From NCBI GenBank assembly GCA_033977485.1, contig CM066991.1:53980850-54044849 (forward strand): a stretch of 64,000 nt of DNA. Reading direction: 5' to 3'. Within the stretch, counting starts at the first letter, position 1, and the number at the start of each line of letters is the position of its first letter. The position numbers and the translations under genes were made by a program. The notes under the pieces were generated by a model that was given only the letters and a program-made list of their open reading frames with translations, was not told the origin of the DNA and made no database searches. This DNA is from Hydrangea macrophylla. Taxonomy: Eukaryota > Streptophyta > Magnoliopsida > Cornales > Hydrangeaceae. Positions 10,744 to 22,774 of the stretch are shown one piece after another.

Positions 10744-10899
10744 TGTTGAACAATGTTTTTCCAAGCTTAGAGAGAACAATCGTTCCTCTCAGTTATTTTA
10801 TTAGATGGTAGAATACAAAAAAAGACTAAATTACAAGATAGTCCCTCAAATATAAAAAACTATACTTAACTACTAATATTTAAAATAAATACTCCAACA
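10744..10899 (-). repeat. 3' LTR of Copia element B
   Basis: The 156-bp repeat is TGTTGGAGTATTTATTTT...TTGTTCAACA on the minus strand, closely similar to 19562-19715, 28242-28394 and 31196-31353. It is flanked on the left by GTTCC. Confidence 0.85.
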
Positions 10900-10906
10900 C
10901 TCCCCC

Positions 10907-13427
10907 TCAAGCTGGTGCAAAGATATCTCTCATACCCAGCTTGCTAAGAATGAAGTGAAATGCCCTACTCGCAAGGCTCTTGGTAAGGATGTCAGCTAAT
11001 TGATATTCGGATTTCACAAACGGAGTACAAATCTTCCTACTACTTAGTTTCTCCTTGATAAAATGACGGTCAATTTCCACATGCTTAGTCCTGTCGTGCT
11101 GAATAGAATTATGAGCAATGTCAATGGATGCTTTGTTATCACAGTACAACTTCATTGAGTCTTCAGGATTAAGACCAAGATCAGACAGGATAATTTGGAT
11201 CCACAACAACTCACACACTCCCTGAGCCATGGCTCTAAACTCTGCTTCGGCACTGGATCTAGCCATCATGGGTTGTTTTTTACTTCTCCAAGTTACAAGG
11301 TTCCCTCCAGCAAAGGAACAATACCCGATTGTTGATCTTCTATCGGTAATCGATCCAGCCCAATCCGCATCTGTATAAGCTTTAACTCGAGTGTGACCAT
11401 GCTTAGCGAAGAATAACCTTTCCTAGGTGTTGACTTGAGATACCTCACAATTCGGAAAGCAGCGTCAAGATGAACCTGTCTAGGAGAATGCATGAACTGA
11501 ATTACCACACTCACTGCAAAGGCAATGTCGGGTTTGGTGTGTGAGAAATAAATCAGTTTACCCATCATTCTCTGAGACCTTTCCTTTTCTACTAGTTCTC
11601 CTCCTGGATCATCACTAAGCTTCAGATTAGGATCCATTGGAGTATCCACTGCCTTGCTTCCAAGCATTCCTGTTTCCTTAGTAAATCCAGCACATACTGT
11701 CTCTGGGATAAAAAATCCCATCTTTGGATGGCCACTTCAATTGTTAAGAAATATTTTAAGCTTCCCAAGTTCTTGATTTCATATTCCTTGGCTCGGTAAT
11801 TTTCAACTTTCCCATCTCTTCTAGATCGTCTCCAGTGAGAACGATATCAACATGACAATAAATGCAGTCAATTTACCACTTGAAGAGTGTTTAATGAAGA
11901 GAGTCTGATCCCCTTGGCTTTGTTTGAACCCATACCTAAGCATAGCTTGAGAAAAGTGATCAAACCACACCCTCGGTGACTGCTTGAGCCCATACAATGA
12001 CTTCTGAAGACGACAAACCTTCCCTTTTGTTTTTGTATCATCAAAACCTGGAGGGACATCCATGTACACTTCCTCCTCTAAATCACCATTGAGAAAGGCA
12101 TTCTTTACATCAAATTGGTGTAGCGGCCACTTCAAATTTGCAGCAAGAGAGAACAGAATTCTAACAGAGTTCATCTTGGCCACTGGAGCAAATGTCACCT
12201 TATAATCTTCTCCATAAATCTGAGTAAAACCCTTAGCTCAGGCTTTATACCTCTTAAACGTTCCATCAGCCTTGTATTTCACAGTGAACACCTACTTGCA
12301 CCTACTGTTTTCTTCCATTGGGGTAATTTTGTTAATTCCCATGTGCTATTTTTTTTAGAGTGCTTTCATCTCTTCAACTATGGCAGACTTCCACTTAGAA
12401 TCAGACAAAGCTTCCTGGACATGGTTAGGGGTGGACACAGAAGAAAGACTGGACGCAAAAGCTTTATAGGATGGAGACAACCAAGAGTACGAAACAAAAT
12501 TAGAAAGAGGATGTTTAGTGCATGTCCCATTACCTTTACGATGAGCAATAGGTATGTCTAAATCATTACCAGATGAAAGAGTAAGAGATGAGGAGATACT
12601 TGGATCATCGTCATTAGAAGAGATTGGCTGGAGTGGAGGGAAATGAACAACTTCCATTTCTACTGCCCCAAATTTTCTTCTCTCCTTATTCTTTGAGTAG
12701 ATAAGTAATTCTTGCCCCTTTGTTACAGTTTTTTTTCTCTTCCACATTCTCCTCATTTTTTCTTTCTTTTTTTCACTCGTACAGTCATACTCCTCTCCAT
12801 GTTCTTCTTCCCCTTCTATGGATTTTTCCCCTCCCTCCTCATTATTGTCTCTTGACTTCACTACTCCCCCCTCTCTTTCTGTTGTGAAGGGAACAATAGG
12901 AACATGCATCTCTTCTACACTCATTTTCTCCCCCTAAAGAGGTGACTGTGGATATTAAGTAGGACTGTGCCTCATGGAATGTGACTTCCATAGAGACATA
13001 CCACCAACGAGAAGGAGGATCATAACACTTGTACTCTTTTTGGGTGAGTAACCAACAAAGACACACTTAAGAGAGCGAGGTTAAAGTTTTTTGCTAGAAG
13101 AGGAATGGTTGTGAAGAAAGCAGATTCAACCAAACACTTTGGGAGGGATAGCAAACACAAAAGATTGATTGAGAAGAAGTTCAACCGGATACTTCTTATT
13201 AAGGACACGGATGGGCAATCGGTTGATGAGGTAGGCTGCGGGTAAAACTGCTTCCCCCCAATAGGACTTGGGAACTTGCACGGAAAACATTATAGACCGA
13301 GCACTTTCTAGTAAATGGCGATTTTTGCGCTCGGCAACTCCATTTTGTTGTGGAGTATTAGTGCAGGAGGTTTGGTGTATTATGCCATGTTCAAGGGAAA
13401 AAATTTTCTAGACCACCATAAATATAT

Positions 13428-13462
<35 letters not shown>

Positions 13463-14480
13463 TTTGTCAGAACGCACAACATTGATAACAGTACGAAATT
13501 GAGTGCAAATCATACTGTGGAAGTTTTTGAAAATAGAAAACACGTCATTCTTCTCTCGCATCAAATACACCCAAGTAGTACAAGAAAAATCATCAATAAA
13601 CGTAACAAACCACTTATACCGATTCAGAGAAGAAATATGGGATGTACCCCATACATTAGTATGAACAATCTGAAAAGGAATAGTAGGTGATGTTTGCCAA
13701 GTTCACATGCTTCACACATAGCATTTGTAACATTATTATTATTTATTAATGATGGAAATAAATGACGAAGAAGGGAAAACGAAGGATGTCCTAGTCTCTG
13801 GTGCAACAACCAATCCTCTCTAGGGAGTGTCTCTCGCAAAGAATGATGAGCCATCAGAGTCAAACTTTCACTTCCACTATCCACTTCATTAGGTAGCAGA
13901 AAATAGAGTTCATTCTTTTCCCTACCATTTCCAATCACCTTCCTGGTGGAGAGATCCTGAAATACACAGTGAGAGGGAAAAAAGGTAACACAACAATTAA
14001 GGTCACAAGTAATGCGACTAATCGAAAGGAGGTTAGTCAAAAAATTTGATACATGAAGAACTGAAGATAAAGACAGAGAATAAAAAGCATGAATAACACC
14101 TTTACCAGAAATAAAAGAAAGACTATAATCGGCAGTTCTAACCTTATCTTTACTTGAACAAGGATTGTAAGTAGAAAAAATAGTGCACAGACCAGTCATG
14201 ATCAGAGGCCCCAGAGTCAATGATCCATGGTTGTGGAGAATAAGCATTTAAAGCACAAGTAAAGTTAACAACATTATCTGCTTGAGCAAAAGAAGTAGAA
14301 CTCGTGGAGGTGTCCAACTGTGCCATAAATGCTTCAGGGTGTCCAAATCAGTACTTCTAATACCACCTGTAGTAGGTCACAGAGGGTAACTCCTCGAATT
14401 GATGAGCATCAGGACCGGTGGATAAGTGGGCTCTGGGTCCATTACCCCGACCACCAGTGCGGCCTCCACCTCTTCCCCTG
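10907..14480 (-). pseudogene. Copia B pol remnant
   Basis: In order from the right: a Gly-rich linker after the knuckle (about 14480-14345), the protease end, GAG-pre-integrase (LHQRLGHPSFSLLRHLFPSL, about 13800), integrase, an acidic linker, RT and RNase H, ending at the stop 10907-10909. The RT motif is damaged: where relatives read YVDD, three bases are missing and the frame is shifted (about 11845-11860). A 34-base C run (13429-13462) interrupts the integrase. Several other frameshifts occur (near 13620, 13060, 12340 and 11740). The RNase H part (10907-11269) is open. Confidence 0.85.
13429..13462. repeat. 34-base poly-C run in integrase of element B
   Basis: This sits exactly where the homologous copies at about 25720 and 28703 have a seven-base G run after RSDK/RFDK on the coding strand. 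It is the longest homopolymer in the window and may be polymorphic or a sequencing/assembly problem. Confidence 0.8.
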
Positions 14481-17400
14481 CACTCATTGTAATACTTTGG
14501 GTCATGTCAAGGACCGATGTTTTAAGCTTCACCCTGAATTACGTGAGAAATATGCTCGCAATAAGGGCAGGCTCCATCTCGCACTGCATCTATTGCAGAA
14601 GCCACACCTACTCCGGGTTTCCTCTAGCTCCAGGCTCAAATGGGACAGCTCCAGTCTCAACTGGGATGTCTTCTTCAGCAAGGTTCTCGTTCTTGCACCA
14701 CCCCCACTGCTACTTTGGCTTCAGGTACTCCTACTGCCCTTCATGTTACGTCTGGAAATCCCTCTTGGATTCTGGATTCCGGTGCTAATGAACATATGAC
14801 TGGTGAGTCATCCTTATTCTCCTTTTTCTACTGCACCCAAATTCCGGTCTGTTTGTATTGCAGATGGGTCTATTCTTAATGTCCGGAGTACATGCGATGT
14901 TTGTCTTTCTCCAAGTATTACTCTATCATCTGTGCTTCACATTCCCACCTTCTCTAATAATCTCATATCTGTTAGCCGCCTTGCTAAATCTCTCAATTGT
15001 GTCGTCGTATTCTTAACCGGTTGTTTCTTGGACAGCCGGATTTCGAAGAAGATTTTTGGCAAGGGATATGAGCGGGATGGCCTCTATTATTTTGGTGATC
15101 CTCTTGGCGAGAATGTGTCGTCTTCTGGTCTTCAGGCGGCTGTTATGCTTGAATCTGAGTCTTTTAGTTTTTCTTTAGAGTCTTTACATTTGTGGCATGC
15201 TCGATTGGGCCATGAAAACTTTAAATATCATTTTCAACTTTTTCCAGTATTAAATAAAGTCTGCCAGAAGTTTAAATTTCATTGTGTGGTGTGTGAATTA
15301 TCAAAACATACTCGATCTAGTTATATACCTCACATGCATCGTGCACCGTGTGCTTTTGATATTATTCATTCTGATGTGTGGTGGCCTCCTGTTACTACAA
15401 TTTCTGGACATCTTTATTATGTCACTTTCATTGATGACTACACTAGGTGTACTTGGGTTTATCTACTAAAGAAAAAATCTGAAGTGTTTTCCTTGGTTAA
15501 AACTCAATATTACACTGTTGTTCGCAATCTTCGTTCTGATAATGGTCGAGAATATATTACTAATGAGTTTCGGGTCGAACTTAATAAGCAAGGTATCCTC
15601 CAGTAACTTATATGTCCCTACACCCCAGAGCAGAATGGAGTGACGGAGGGCAAAAACCGCTCTATCATGTCTGTTGTTCGGTGTCTCTTATGTGGGATGC
15701 ATGTTCCTAAATATTTCTGGCATATGGCAGTTCTTACTGCTACGTTCCTTCTCAACCGAACTCCTAGTCGTGTCTTACAAGGAAAAGCACCTTTGCAACT
15801 TCTCCAGCTCGAAAAACCTTTTGATTCTTCCTCTTGTCTTTGGAAGCACATGTTTTGTCCAGAATCGCAGCCCTACTCGCACTAAATTAGACGGTAAGGT
15901 TGTCCGAAGCATTTTCCTCGGGTATTCTACTATGTCCAAAGGATATCGATGTTATGATATCACCACTCGTCATATGTATCACTCTATGGATGTAACCTTG
16001 CTGGAAGACAACTTTTTTTTTTTTTTTTTTGCAGGATCTCCGCATATATCTGATCCTCCTCTTCCTGATCGTCCGGAGGATCCAAGGTTGCTTCCGTGCC
16101 CGGTCCCTTTATTTGAGCCCTCTCACGAGGCTTCATCCACTCTTCCTCCTGTTGTCACCACAACTCCTACCCAGGTGTACTCTCGCCGTCCTGCTCTTAA
16201 CTTCCATGCTGATAGCGTCGCCGGAATCTAGTAATGCTTCTTCTCCTTTACCTTCTAGATATCCTTCTAGACTCCGTCGGTCTCCTAATCGTTATGGTTT
16301 TTCTGACAGTACTAATAATCCCATTGCATAGTATGTTTTTTACCAGGGACTTTCAGGTTCCTATTATTCTTTTCTTAGTCAAGTTGACTTCACTTCCATC
16401 CCTCGATTTGTCCCTTCAGGATTCTCAGTGAGTGGCTGCCATAGAAATGGAGATGGATGCTTTCCATCGTAACCAGACTTGGGAACTTGTTCCTTTGCCT
16501 AAGGGCGAGAAATCTGTTGGTTGCAAATGGGTTTTCATTATTAAATATCAGGCGGATGGTACTATTGAAAGGTACAAGGTTCGACTTGTTGCTGAGGGGT
16601 TTACTTAGATCCCTGGCAAAGACTTCAGTGCTACTCTTGCGCCAGTAGCCAAATTGACATATGTTCGCCTTATCATCTCTTTGGCTGCTTCTCATTCATG
16701 GCCATTACATCAAATGGATATCAAAAATACATTCTTGAATGGCGATTTGGATGAAATTATCTACATGGATCCTCCACCAGGTTTTCGGGCTGAGGGGGAG
16801 AATTCAGGGAAGGCCTGTCGTCTACAGAAGTCTATGTATGGACTGAAGCAATCACCTTGGGCATGGTTTAAGCGCTTCAGTGATGTTATTATATCATTGG
16901 GCTTCACTCGGTGTCATTCTGATCACACCTGCTTTACACATTATCGTCCTGATGGCGGTCTGTTATCATTTTAGTATATGTCAATGATATTATTATTACA
17001 GGTGATGCTTCTTCGGGTATTATCAAAGTCAAGAAAGCTCTGGTCAGTCATTTGATGTTAAGGACTTGGGCTCTCTTCGGTACTTTCTTGGGATAGAGGT
17101 TGCCCGCTCTCACCAAGGGATCTCATTGTCTCAACGGAAGTATACTCTGGATGTTCTCAAGGACACTGGTATGATGGGATGTCGTCGAGCCTCCACTCCT
17201 ATGGATCCGAATCATAAGTTGTCAAGCGAGTCTGGAGAATGCGTCAGAATATCAGCGTCTTATTGGTTGTCTTATGTATTTGACTAACACCCGTCCCGAT
17301 AATCACATTTGCTGTAAGTGTTGTGAGCCAATTCATCCATGCACCTCAGACATCTCATCTTGATGTGGTTCACCATATACTCTGATACCTCAAGACCTAT

Positions 17401-17910
17401 CCAGGTCTCGAGTTATTCTACTCTACAGGAACTCAATTAGGGAAGTATTGCTTTACTGGTACAGATTATGCTGGCTCCAAAAGTGATCATCGGTCCACAA
17501 CTGGTTCCTGTACTTTTATGGTAGTCATCTTCTATCTTGGAAAAGTAAGAAACAAGTCGTGGTATCTCGTTCTTCTGCTAAGGCAGAATATAGGGCTATG
17601 CTTAGAGAACATGTTAGCTTTTTTGGTTACGTTCAATACTGAAAGAGTTGGGGTATCCAATTGTGAACTCATCTACTTTATTTTGTGATAATAAGCCTGC
17701 ACTCATGCTAGCCTCTGACTCTGTCCGTCCTCCACAAAAATTAAGCATATTGAAGTTGATGTTCATTTTCTTAGAGAGAAAGTTCGAGCTGGCATAATCA
17801 TCACAGAGTTTGTGCCAGCTGATATGTTTACAAAGTCTATTGGTCCTCTCCTGAAGTCATCTTTAGTCAAGTTGGGTCTTATGGATATCTTCTCTCTAGC
17901 TCGAGCTTGA
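14481..17910 (+). pseudogene. Copia C zinc knuckle and pol remnant
   Basis: CTHCNTLGHVKDRC at about 14480-14522 is the CX2CX4HX4C knuckle. The protease motif WILDSGANEHMTG is at about 14766. LWHARLGHENF (about 15190) starts the GAG-pre-integrase, followed by integrase (FIDDYTRCTWVYLL at about 15430). RT includes KWVFIIKYQADGTIERYK, and its catalytic motif reads YVND (about 16975-16986), an Asp-to-Asn change that should kill activity. Stops or frameshifts occur near 14870, 15606, 16230, 16435, 16605, 16972 and 17290. An 18-base T run (16013-16030) lengthens the linker. RNase H remnants run to the stop at 17908. Confidence 0.85.
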
Positions 17911-17917
17911 GGGGGAG

Positions 17918-18114
17918 TGTTGGAATATTTAGTCAAAGCCCATGATCTCGTGGATCACAGGCTTTTAGGGATTTGATTCTTGATTGTAATCTTTCCTTTA
18001 TTTCTCTATATTTTCCTTGATGTCTTTCCTTATTTTGTTCTCATAGCTTGTATATAAATAGGTGATATACAGAATAAATAAAATCATCTAATTTTCCCTC
18101 AATCTTATTCTTTT
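17918..18114 (+). repeat. 3' LTR of Copia element C
   Basis: The LTR is TGTTGGAATATTTAGTC...CTTATTCTTTT, 197 bp, with a purine tract (gagggggag) immediately before it. It matches the minus-strand LTR at 31771-31959. It is followed by AAACC (18115-18119), the reverse complement of the GGTTT beside the other LTR. Confidence 0.85.
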
Positions 18115-18172
18115 AAACCCAATTGTGGCCTTTATTCATGTTAAGTAAAAAAGAGTTAAGGTTGTTAAAATA
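18115..18172 (-). other. Inverted sliver of host intron between elements C and A
   Basis: Fifty-eight bases lie between the C LTR (with its AAACC duplication) and the A LTR. In the reverse orientation they continue directly into 31965 onwards. This is original intron sequence trapped in the inversion. Confidence 0.65.
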
Positions 18173-18355
18173 TGTTGGAATTAGTTGTCTATTAGCTGTC
18201 TAATATGAGCTATATATTAGGTGGTTATGAGCGATTCGATATTTTTTCTTTTATTGCCTAAGGGCATCATTGTAATTTCTCTGTTCTCAGTGATTAATAT
18301 AAATAGGGTTGAGACAGAGAGTCTCAACCCAAGCTTGAAATCATAAACTTCTACA
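18173..18355 (+). repeat. 5' LTR of Copia element A
   Basis: The 183-bp repeat is TGTTGGAATTAG...CTTCTACA, with the primer-binding site directly behind it. It matches 7328-7509 in reverse orientation. Confidence 0.85.
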
Positions 18356-18865
18356 TGGTATCAGAGCCACCCTAAGCAGGGAAAAGCTCCACCACCACTG
18401 GACCACCATCTACCACCCTCCCAGCCCAGCCGAGCCTCAACCTACCCTAACCCAGCCCAGCTGAGACTCACCAAACCCTCACCCAACCCAACCGAGACCC
18501 CCCCACCACACCCTTGTGGTGTGCGCCGCAGCCCCCTAGGGCTCCTCTCTTGCGGCGCAGCCCCCCCCTTCATCCCTGTGCACACTTCACCAGCCCACTG
18601 GCCTGATTCACAGCATACCCATTCTCTCTTTCTCTTCATTTTTTCCTTATCAAACCTCGGCATTATTGCGTGTGTGCTGGTTTGATTGAAGGCATTTCTT
18701 ACCTTTGTTTGGGTCCCTGAATGGACCATTGATCAATGGAATCTTAATCCTCTTTTGGTGCTTTGACCTTACAGTGTGTGCTTCGTCTCCGTTGGTAAGG
18801 CCCTTCAGTTCCTTTTTTTTTTGGGGTACTGAGTGTTGTGAGTATTTGTTGTGGGCTGACTTACA

Positions 18866-19561
18866 ATGACGAGTGATCCAGGAAAATGTACCGACAATTC
18901 ACAGTCGCCTCGAAGTGAGAACATTATTGTTACTCAACCTGATAACTCGAACTTGAAGATCAGTACTTCCCCCTTCGATGGTGAAAATTTCTTGGCTTGT
19001 TCCCAGTCTGTGACATTGTTTCTTAAGGGCAGAGGAAAGATAGGGTACATCAACGACCGAATCAAAGCACGTAGCACCGAGGATGCTGCTTATGACAAAT
19101 GGGAGATGGAGAACTCTATTGTCATTACTTGGCTAATTCACTCGATGATCCCCGAGATTGGTGAAAGTTTTTTGGACATAGCGACTGCCCAGGATATTTG
19201 GGAGACCATGGCCAACACTTATTCCAGACAGGGCTATTTAACCGTTCTCGTGCTCAACATACAGAGGTTGTTGATTCCACCATTGTTGATGGTTCACCTA
19301 CGTCTTCATCCACTGCATAATCTTCTTCAGAATTGGAAACTCTTTGCCGCTTGATGTCTCGACTGAATACACCTACTACTGCCTCATCATCTTTTACTCA
19401 TTCAGGTAACTTAGTCACTTCTGTGAGTACATTCCATTCCCAATCTAGTTACCCTTGGATTATTGATTCAGGGCATCAGATCATATGACCGGTTCCTCTC
19501 CTGTGTTTTATGATTATAAACCATATTCAGGACAAGGTAAAGTCAAGATTATTGGTGGAAC
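18866..19561 (+). pseudogene. Copia A gag and protease start
   Basis: The product begins MTSDPGKCTDNSQSP and contains FDGENFLACSQSVTLFLKGR and KWEMENSIVITWLIHSM, the usual Copia gag blocks. At about 19244 the frame jumps from the middle of gag to the linker before the protease, so several hundred bases including the knuckle have been lost. The protease phrase PWIIDSG...SDHMTGSS is frameshifted at about 19470 by a missing G. Confidence 0.75.
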
Positions 19562-21347
19562 TGTTGGAGTATTTATTTTAATTATTAGTAGTTGAGTATA
19601 GTTTTTTTATATTTGAGGGACTATCTTGTATTTAGTCTTTTATTGTATTCTACCATCTAATAAAATAATTGAGGAACGATTGTTCTCTCTAAGTTTGGAA
19701 AAAAATTGTTCAACATGGTATCAGAGCCACTTTAAGCTAGGGATTCTCACCAAGTTATCACCACAACCACCTGCGCCTCCACCAACACCACCACACCCTT
19801 TGCCACCACTCCCTCAGCCCATTACCACCTGCGCCGAACCCCACAGGCCCTCACCCTGCCTTGCGCCGAAGCACCACAGCCAGCCGACAGCCATTCTTGC
19901 CTTCCCAACCTGAATCGCAACCCACACAGTCACCCAGCCTTGCGCCGAAGCCCTCCAGCCCTGCCGACAACCATTTTGGCCTACCTAGCCTGAACCGCAA
20001 CAAACCCAACCCTTCTTCCTTCCTTCGGCAGTCTATATTGTTGGGTATTCTCATCTCAGTCCAGCATTTCATTCGGAGATAATCTTCTCGGGCCTGATCC
20101 TCATCGTCCCATACCTTCGAAGAAGATTTCCCTCCACTAGTTCCTTCAGCAGCTGAAATGGGCTTCTTTGTTCCATCTGTACTGATGACAGTGGGGGGAG
20201 CAATCTTGTGCTCATGCCTGATTTGGTCCTCCTAGATTGATCAGAAATCATCAATTTTCCTCTTCTTCCTCTTTTCATAACCCTGGATCATTGGGTATTC
20301 TACGAATACTTGATCTGATCACAAGATTCATTCCTCCGCCAACTTAGGTCCTTGTACGGACCCACGAGTTGTCTATAAATTGGACGATTGCACCAACGTG
20401 GGGCTGTGATTACTAGGTTTGCCTTATTGCCGTAAGTTTATTCTATGCCACACTTTTCCCTTCATCATGTCGAAAGAAGGTGACAAATCCGGTGTTGTGA
20501 GTTCTCCTATAAGTTATGAGAAGCATTCCCTCATTACTGAGAACCCAGGGTCCAAAATTACCACAGAATTGTTCAATGGAGAAAACTATATCACTTGGTC
20601 TCAATCGGCCACTTTTTGGCTACGCAGTAGATCGAAGTTTGGTTATGTTGATGGCACTCTCAAGGCACCTAGTCGTGAGGATGCCACGTATGCGAAGTGG
20701 AAGTGGAAAATTATCTCGTTATGAGTTGGCTTGTGCATTCGATGGAGCCCAGTATTACTGCATTCTTTCTGGAGATGGAGATAGCACTTGACATATGGGA
20801 CACGTTAGCACTGACTTATGCTAGGAAAGGGAATATAGCTGAAGTTTATGAACTTCGACGGCATGTTGAGGCGGACGAACAAGGTGAGCATTCTATCCTT
20901 TATTACACCTCCTTGAGTACCATGTGGAAGCATTTGGATCACTTGAAGAATTACCGTCCCGTTTGCCCTGCGGATCCACTAGTTTCAAGGACTATATTGA
21001 GACTTGAGAGTGAAAGAATCTTCAAGTTTCTAACTGGTCCCAATTCAGAATTCGATCAAGTGAGCAGTCGAATCCTTGGGATGGAACCATTACCGTCACT
21101 TCGAGAGGCATTTGCCTATGTTCAGAATGAAGAGGGTCGTCGTTAGCTATGCTCTCCCCTAAACCCACCGATCGATCTGCGTTGGTATCCTCTAATCAGA
21201 AATGGGGTAAGGCTCCTAACTATAATTCACTGAAGGATCAGACTTTTGATGGTTCTGAGGCTAAAGATAAGTGGTGTGATTAGTGTAATAAGCCTAGACA
21301 TATTCATGCTACTTGCTGGAAGCTTCATGGTTGTCCATTTTTCCCAA
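19562..21347 (+). mobile_element. Copia element B, 5' part (5' LTR, leader, gag)
   Basis: The 5' LTR (19562-19715) is preceded by GGAAC and followed by TGGTATCAGAGCC. A Pro/Ala-rich C-rich leader leads to gag from 20468 up to the zinc knuckle. At about 21347 B stops and a minus-strand gag fragment of element C begins; this is the right breakpoint of the inversion. Confidence 0.85.
20468..21347 (+). pseudogene. Copia B gag remnant
   Basis: ATG at 20468 gives MSKEGDKSGVVSSPISYEKH, then NGENYITWSQSATFWLRSRS. It is frameshifted at about 20705 and continues as SWLVHSMEPSITAFFLEMEI and later AFAYVQNEE, then a knuckle-like piece around 21280-21330 with stops. This is the same protein as the B copy starting at 23786. 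Confidence 0.75.
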
Positions 21348-21590
21348 TACGATTACCAGAACCCAAAGGACAAGTGACTGGTCCGGAGGTGGCAGCAAAT
21401 GCCATCTGATCCGGTACTAGAAATGGCTTGGGTAAGGCTGGAGGTTGAAGCAAGCGACGACGACGCTCATCACCATCAATAGTAGCAAATGCCTCAAATA
21501 AAGAAGGCATAGGAGAGGTGTTTAAAATCTGAGTTCGGAGAGATTCAAACTCAGGCTTTAAACCCATCAGGAATTGGTAGGTGTAGGTAG
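21348..21590 (-). pseudogene. Copia C gag fragment
   Basis: On the minus strand it reads YQFLMGLKPEFESLRTQILN, then AFATIDGDERRRR and QMAFAATSGPVTC, matching the gag of element D at about 38660-38450 (MGLKPEFEALRTQILNTVPL). It stops just before the knuckle, where the 3' part of C begins at 14481. The N-terminal half of this gag is absent from the window, so C suffered a deletion here. Confidence 0.8.
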
Positions 21591-22774
21591 TGATTTCTGG
21601 GTAGTGGGGGTAGAGTGAGACAGATGAGTTCGTAAGAGAGTAGCAGTCTAAGAATCAGTGGTGTAGAGGAAATCTCGAGTGAAAGTGGAAAGGAGGCAAC
21701 GAGAGACAGACTAAGGATCAGTGAGTGGGGGAGTATTCCGAGATAAACCTATGCATTTAATGATCGAACGTGAATGTGTGGAAGAATATTCACCGTCATC
21801 CCATAAATGCACAGATTCCAAAGGAATAATATCTGAAATTCTGTCTGAGTGTGTCTCAGAAAAATCATGTGTCGGTCACCTTTGAGGGTACTGTTCCTAT
21901 TTATAGCAATTGGGACACGTGCCAAGGAATGAGCGCGGTTTACGTGGCTCATTCCTATTGAGGCGTACCAAAATGCCACGTGTCGTCCGGAGACGACACA
22001 AGGAATGTCCTCGCGGTAAACTAGAGAGTTCTTTCAGATAGTCTCACTGACCTTTAGAGAGGCTTAGGAAGTTTATCGCGGAATAGACCGTCGCGACCTT
22101 CTTAAGCGGGCTCTGCTCTTAAGCCAACCAAGCCACATAACCTGGGAGTTCCCGATAAGATAAAGGAAGACTTTACCGTGCCATAGTCTAGAACGACCAT
22201 GTCGTGGTATAGTCCAAATGCACCAAGACCTGTCCCCCAATCGAGGTCTATTTGGGCTGAATATCACTGGAGGCGATTTTAAGTGGTTTATTGACGATGT
22301 ATCATGGGCCTATCCTTGTCAGATGTATGCGGCGCCCTAATGATGGTTTTAGGGTTTCGTTCTTATCTCTTAGGTACTACGTGAAGTGTCCTTAGTGATA
22401 AATGGACACGTGTCAACCGTGGATACGTTTGTCAGATAGTGATGCCCACATTTTGCCCCCTTCTCGGGTCGTAATGTTCGGAGGAAGTGCGGCTCGAGCA
22501 CTATGCCAGTATCTTGCAGAGGTCTTGTCAGCTTTAAATGAGCTATGATGGTTTTGCGCGGGAAAACCGAAGCATCGACTTTGTGTAAAAATATTTTCAT
22601 TTCGCTAGATCCCTTTGGCGGTCCTTCTTGGTTATATAAGGACTACATAGCGGTCTTTTTCCACACTTTTCGTTTTCCACTCGAGTCTCCGGTCCCTCTT
22701 TGTATTTTTTTGATCTTCGGTTCTGGTTAATATTCCTCTGGGATTTTCGTGGAAGAGTCTATTCTACTCTTTTA
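21591..22774. other. Non-coding DNA with promoter-like features, origin unclear
   Basis: No gene is recognisable. Several CACGTG-type G-box cores occur (around 21913, 21976 and 22408). A minus-strand TATA-like CTATAAATAGG lies near 21897-21907 and a plus-strand TATATAA at 22633-22639. The plus-strand box is a sensible distance upstream of the plant-mobile-domain ORF at 22775. The block separates the C gag fragment from that ORF and may be the promoter or LTR of the mobile element that carried it. Confidence 0.4.

Larger units (their letters stand above)
10744..14480 (-). mobile_element. Copia element B, 3' part (pol and 3' LTR)
   Basis: The 3' LTR is at 10744-10899, followed in plus coordinates by a minus-strand pol up to about 14480, just downstream of the zinc knuckle. 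The rest of B (5' LTR, leader and gag up to the knuckle) is at 19562-21347 in the opposite orientation. The two pieces meet at almost the same codon, so B was intact before the inversion. It was inserted into element A with the 5-bp duplication GGAAC/GTTCC. Confidence 0.85.
14481..18114 (+). mobile_element. Copia element C, 3' part (zinc knuckle to 3' LTR)
   Basis: Plus-strand sequence from the gag zinc knuckle through pol to the LTR at 17918-18114. The 5' pieces of C are on the minus strand at 21348-21590 (gag) and 31354-31959 (leader and 5' LTR). Its present plus orientation results from the inversion. Confidence 0.85.
18173..19561 (+). mobile_element. Copia element A, 5' half (5' LTR, leader, gag)
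   Basis: The 5' LTR (18173-18355) is followed by the primer site TGGTATCAGAGCC (18356-18368), a C-rich leader, and gag from ATG 18866. It ends at GGAAC (19557-19561) against the 5' LTR of B. The coding phase at this end matches the start of the minus-strand half at 10743 (the local context is KIIGGT followed by VSSVSGKG). Confidence 0.85.
14481..21347. other. 6.9-kb inverted segment
   Basis: Flipping this segment makes three separate elements continuous again. B joins across the left breakpoint, C joins across the right one, and A and B regain matching target duplications (GTTCC at 10739-10743 with the reverse of GGAAC at 19557-19561). C regains GGTTT on both sides (31960-31964 and the reverse of AAACC at 18115-18119). 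Breakpoints fall in the gag of B and the gag of C, each beside the zinc knuckle. Both elements would have had the same orientation, so this was probably not simple recombination between inverted repeats. A short ttccc word is present near both breakpoints. Confidence 0.85.

Noticed and set aside
7323..18172. Target duplication for Copia element A
   Set aside because: The immediate flanks ACCTT (7323-7327) and the reverse complement of 18168-18172 (TATTT) do not match. A TATTT lies ten bases further left at 7313-7317, but that would need ten unexplained bases.
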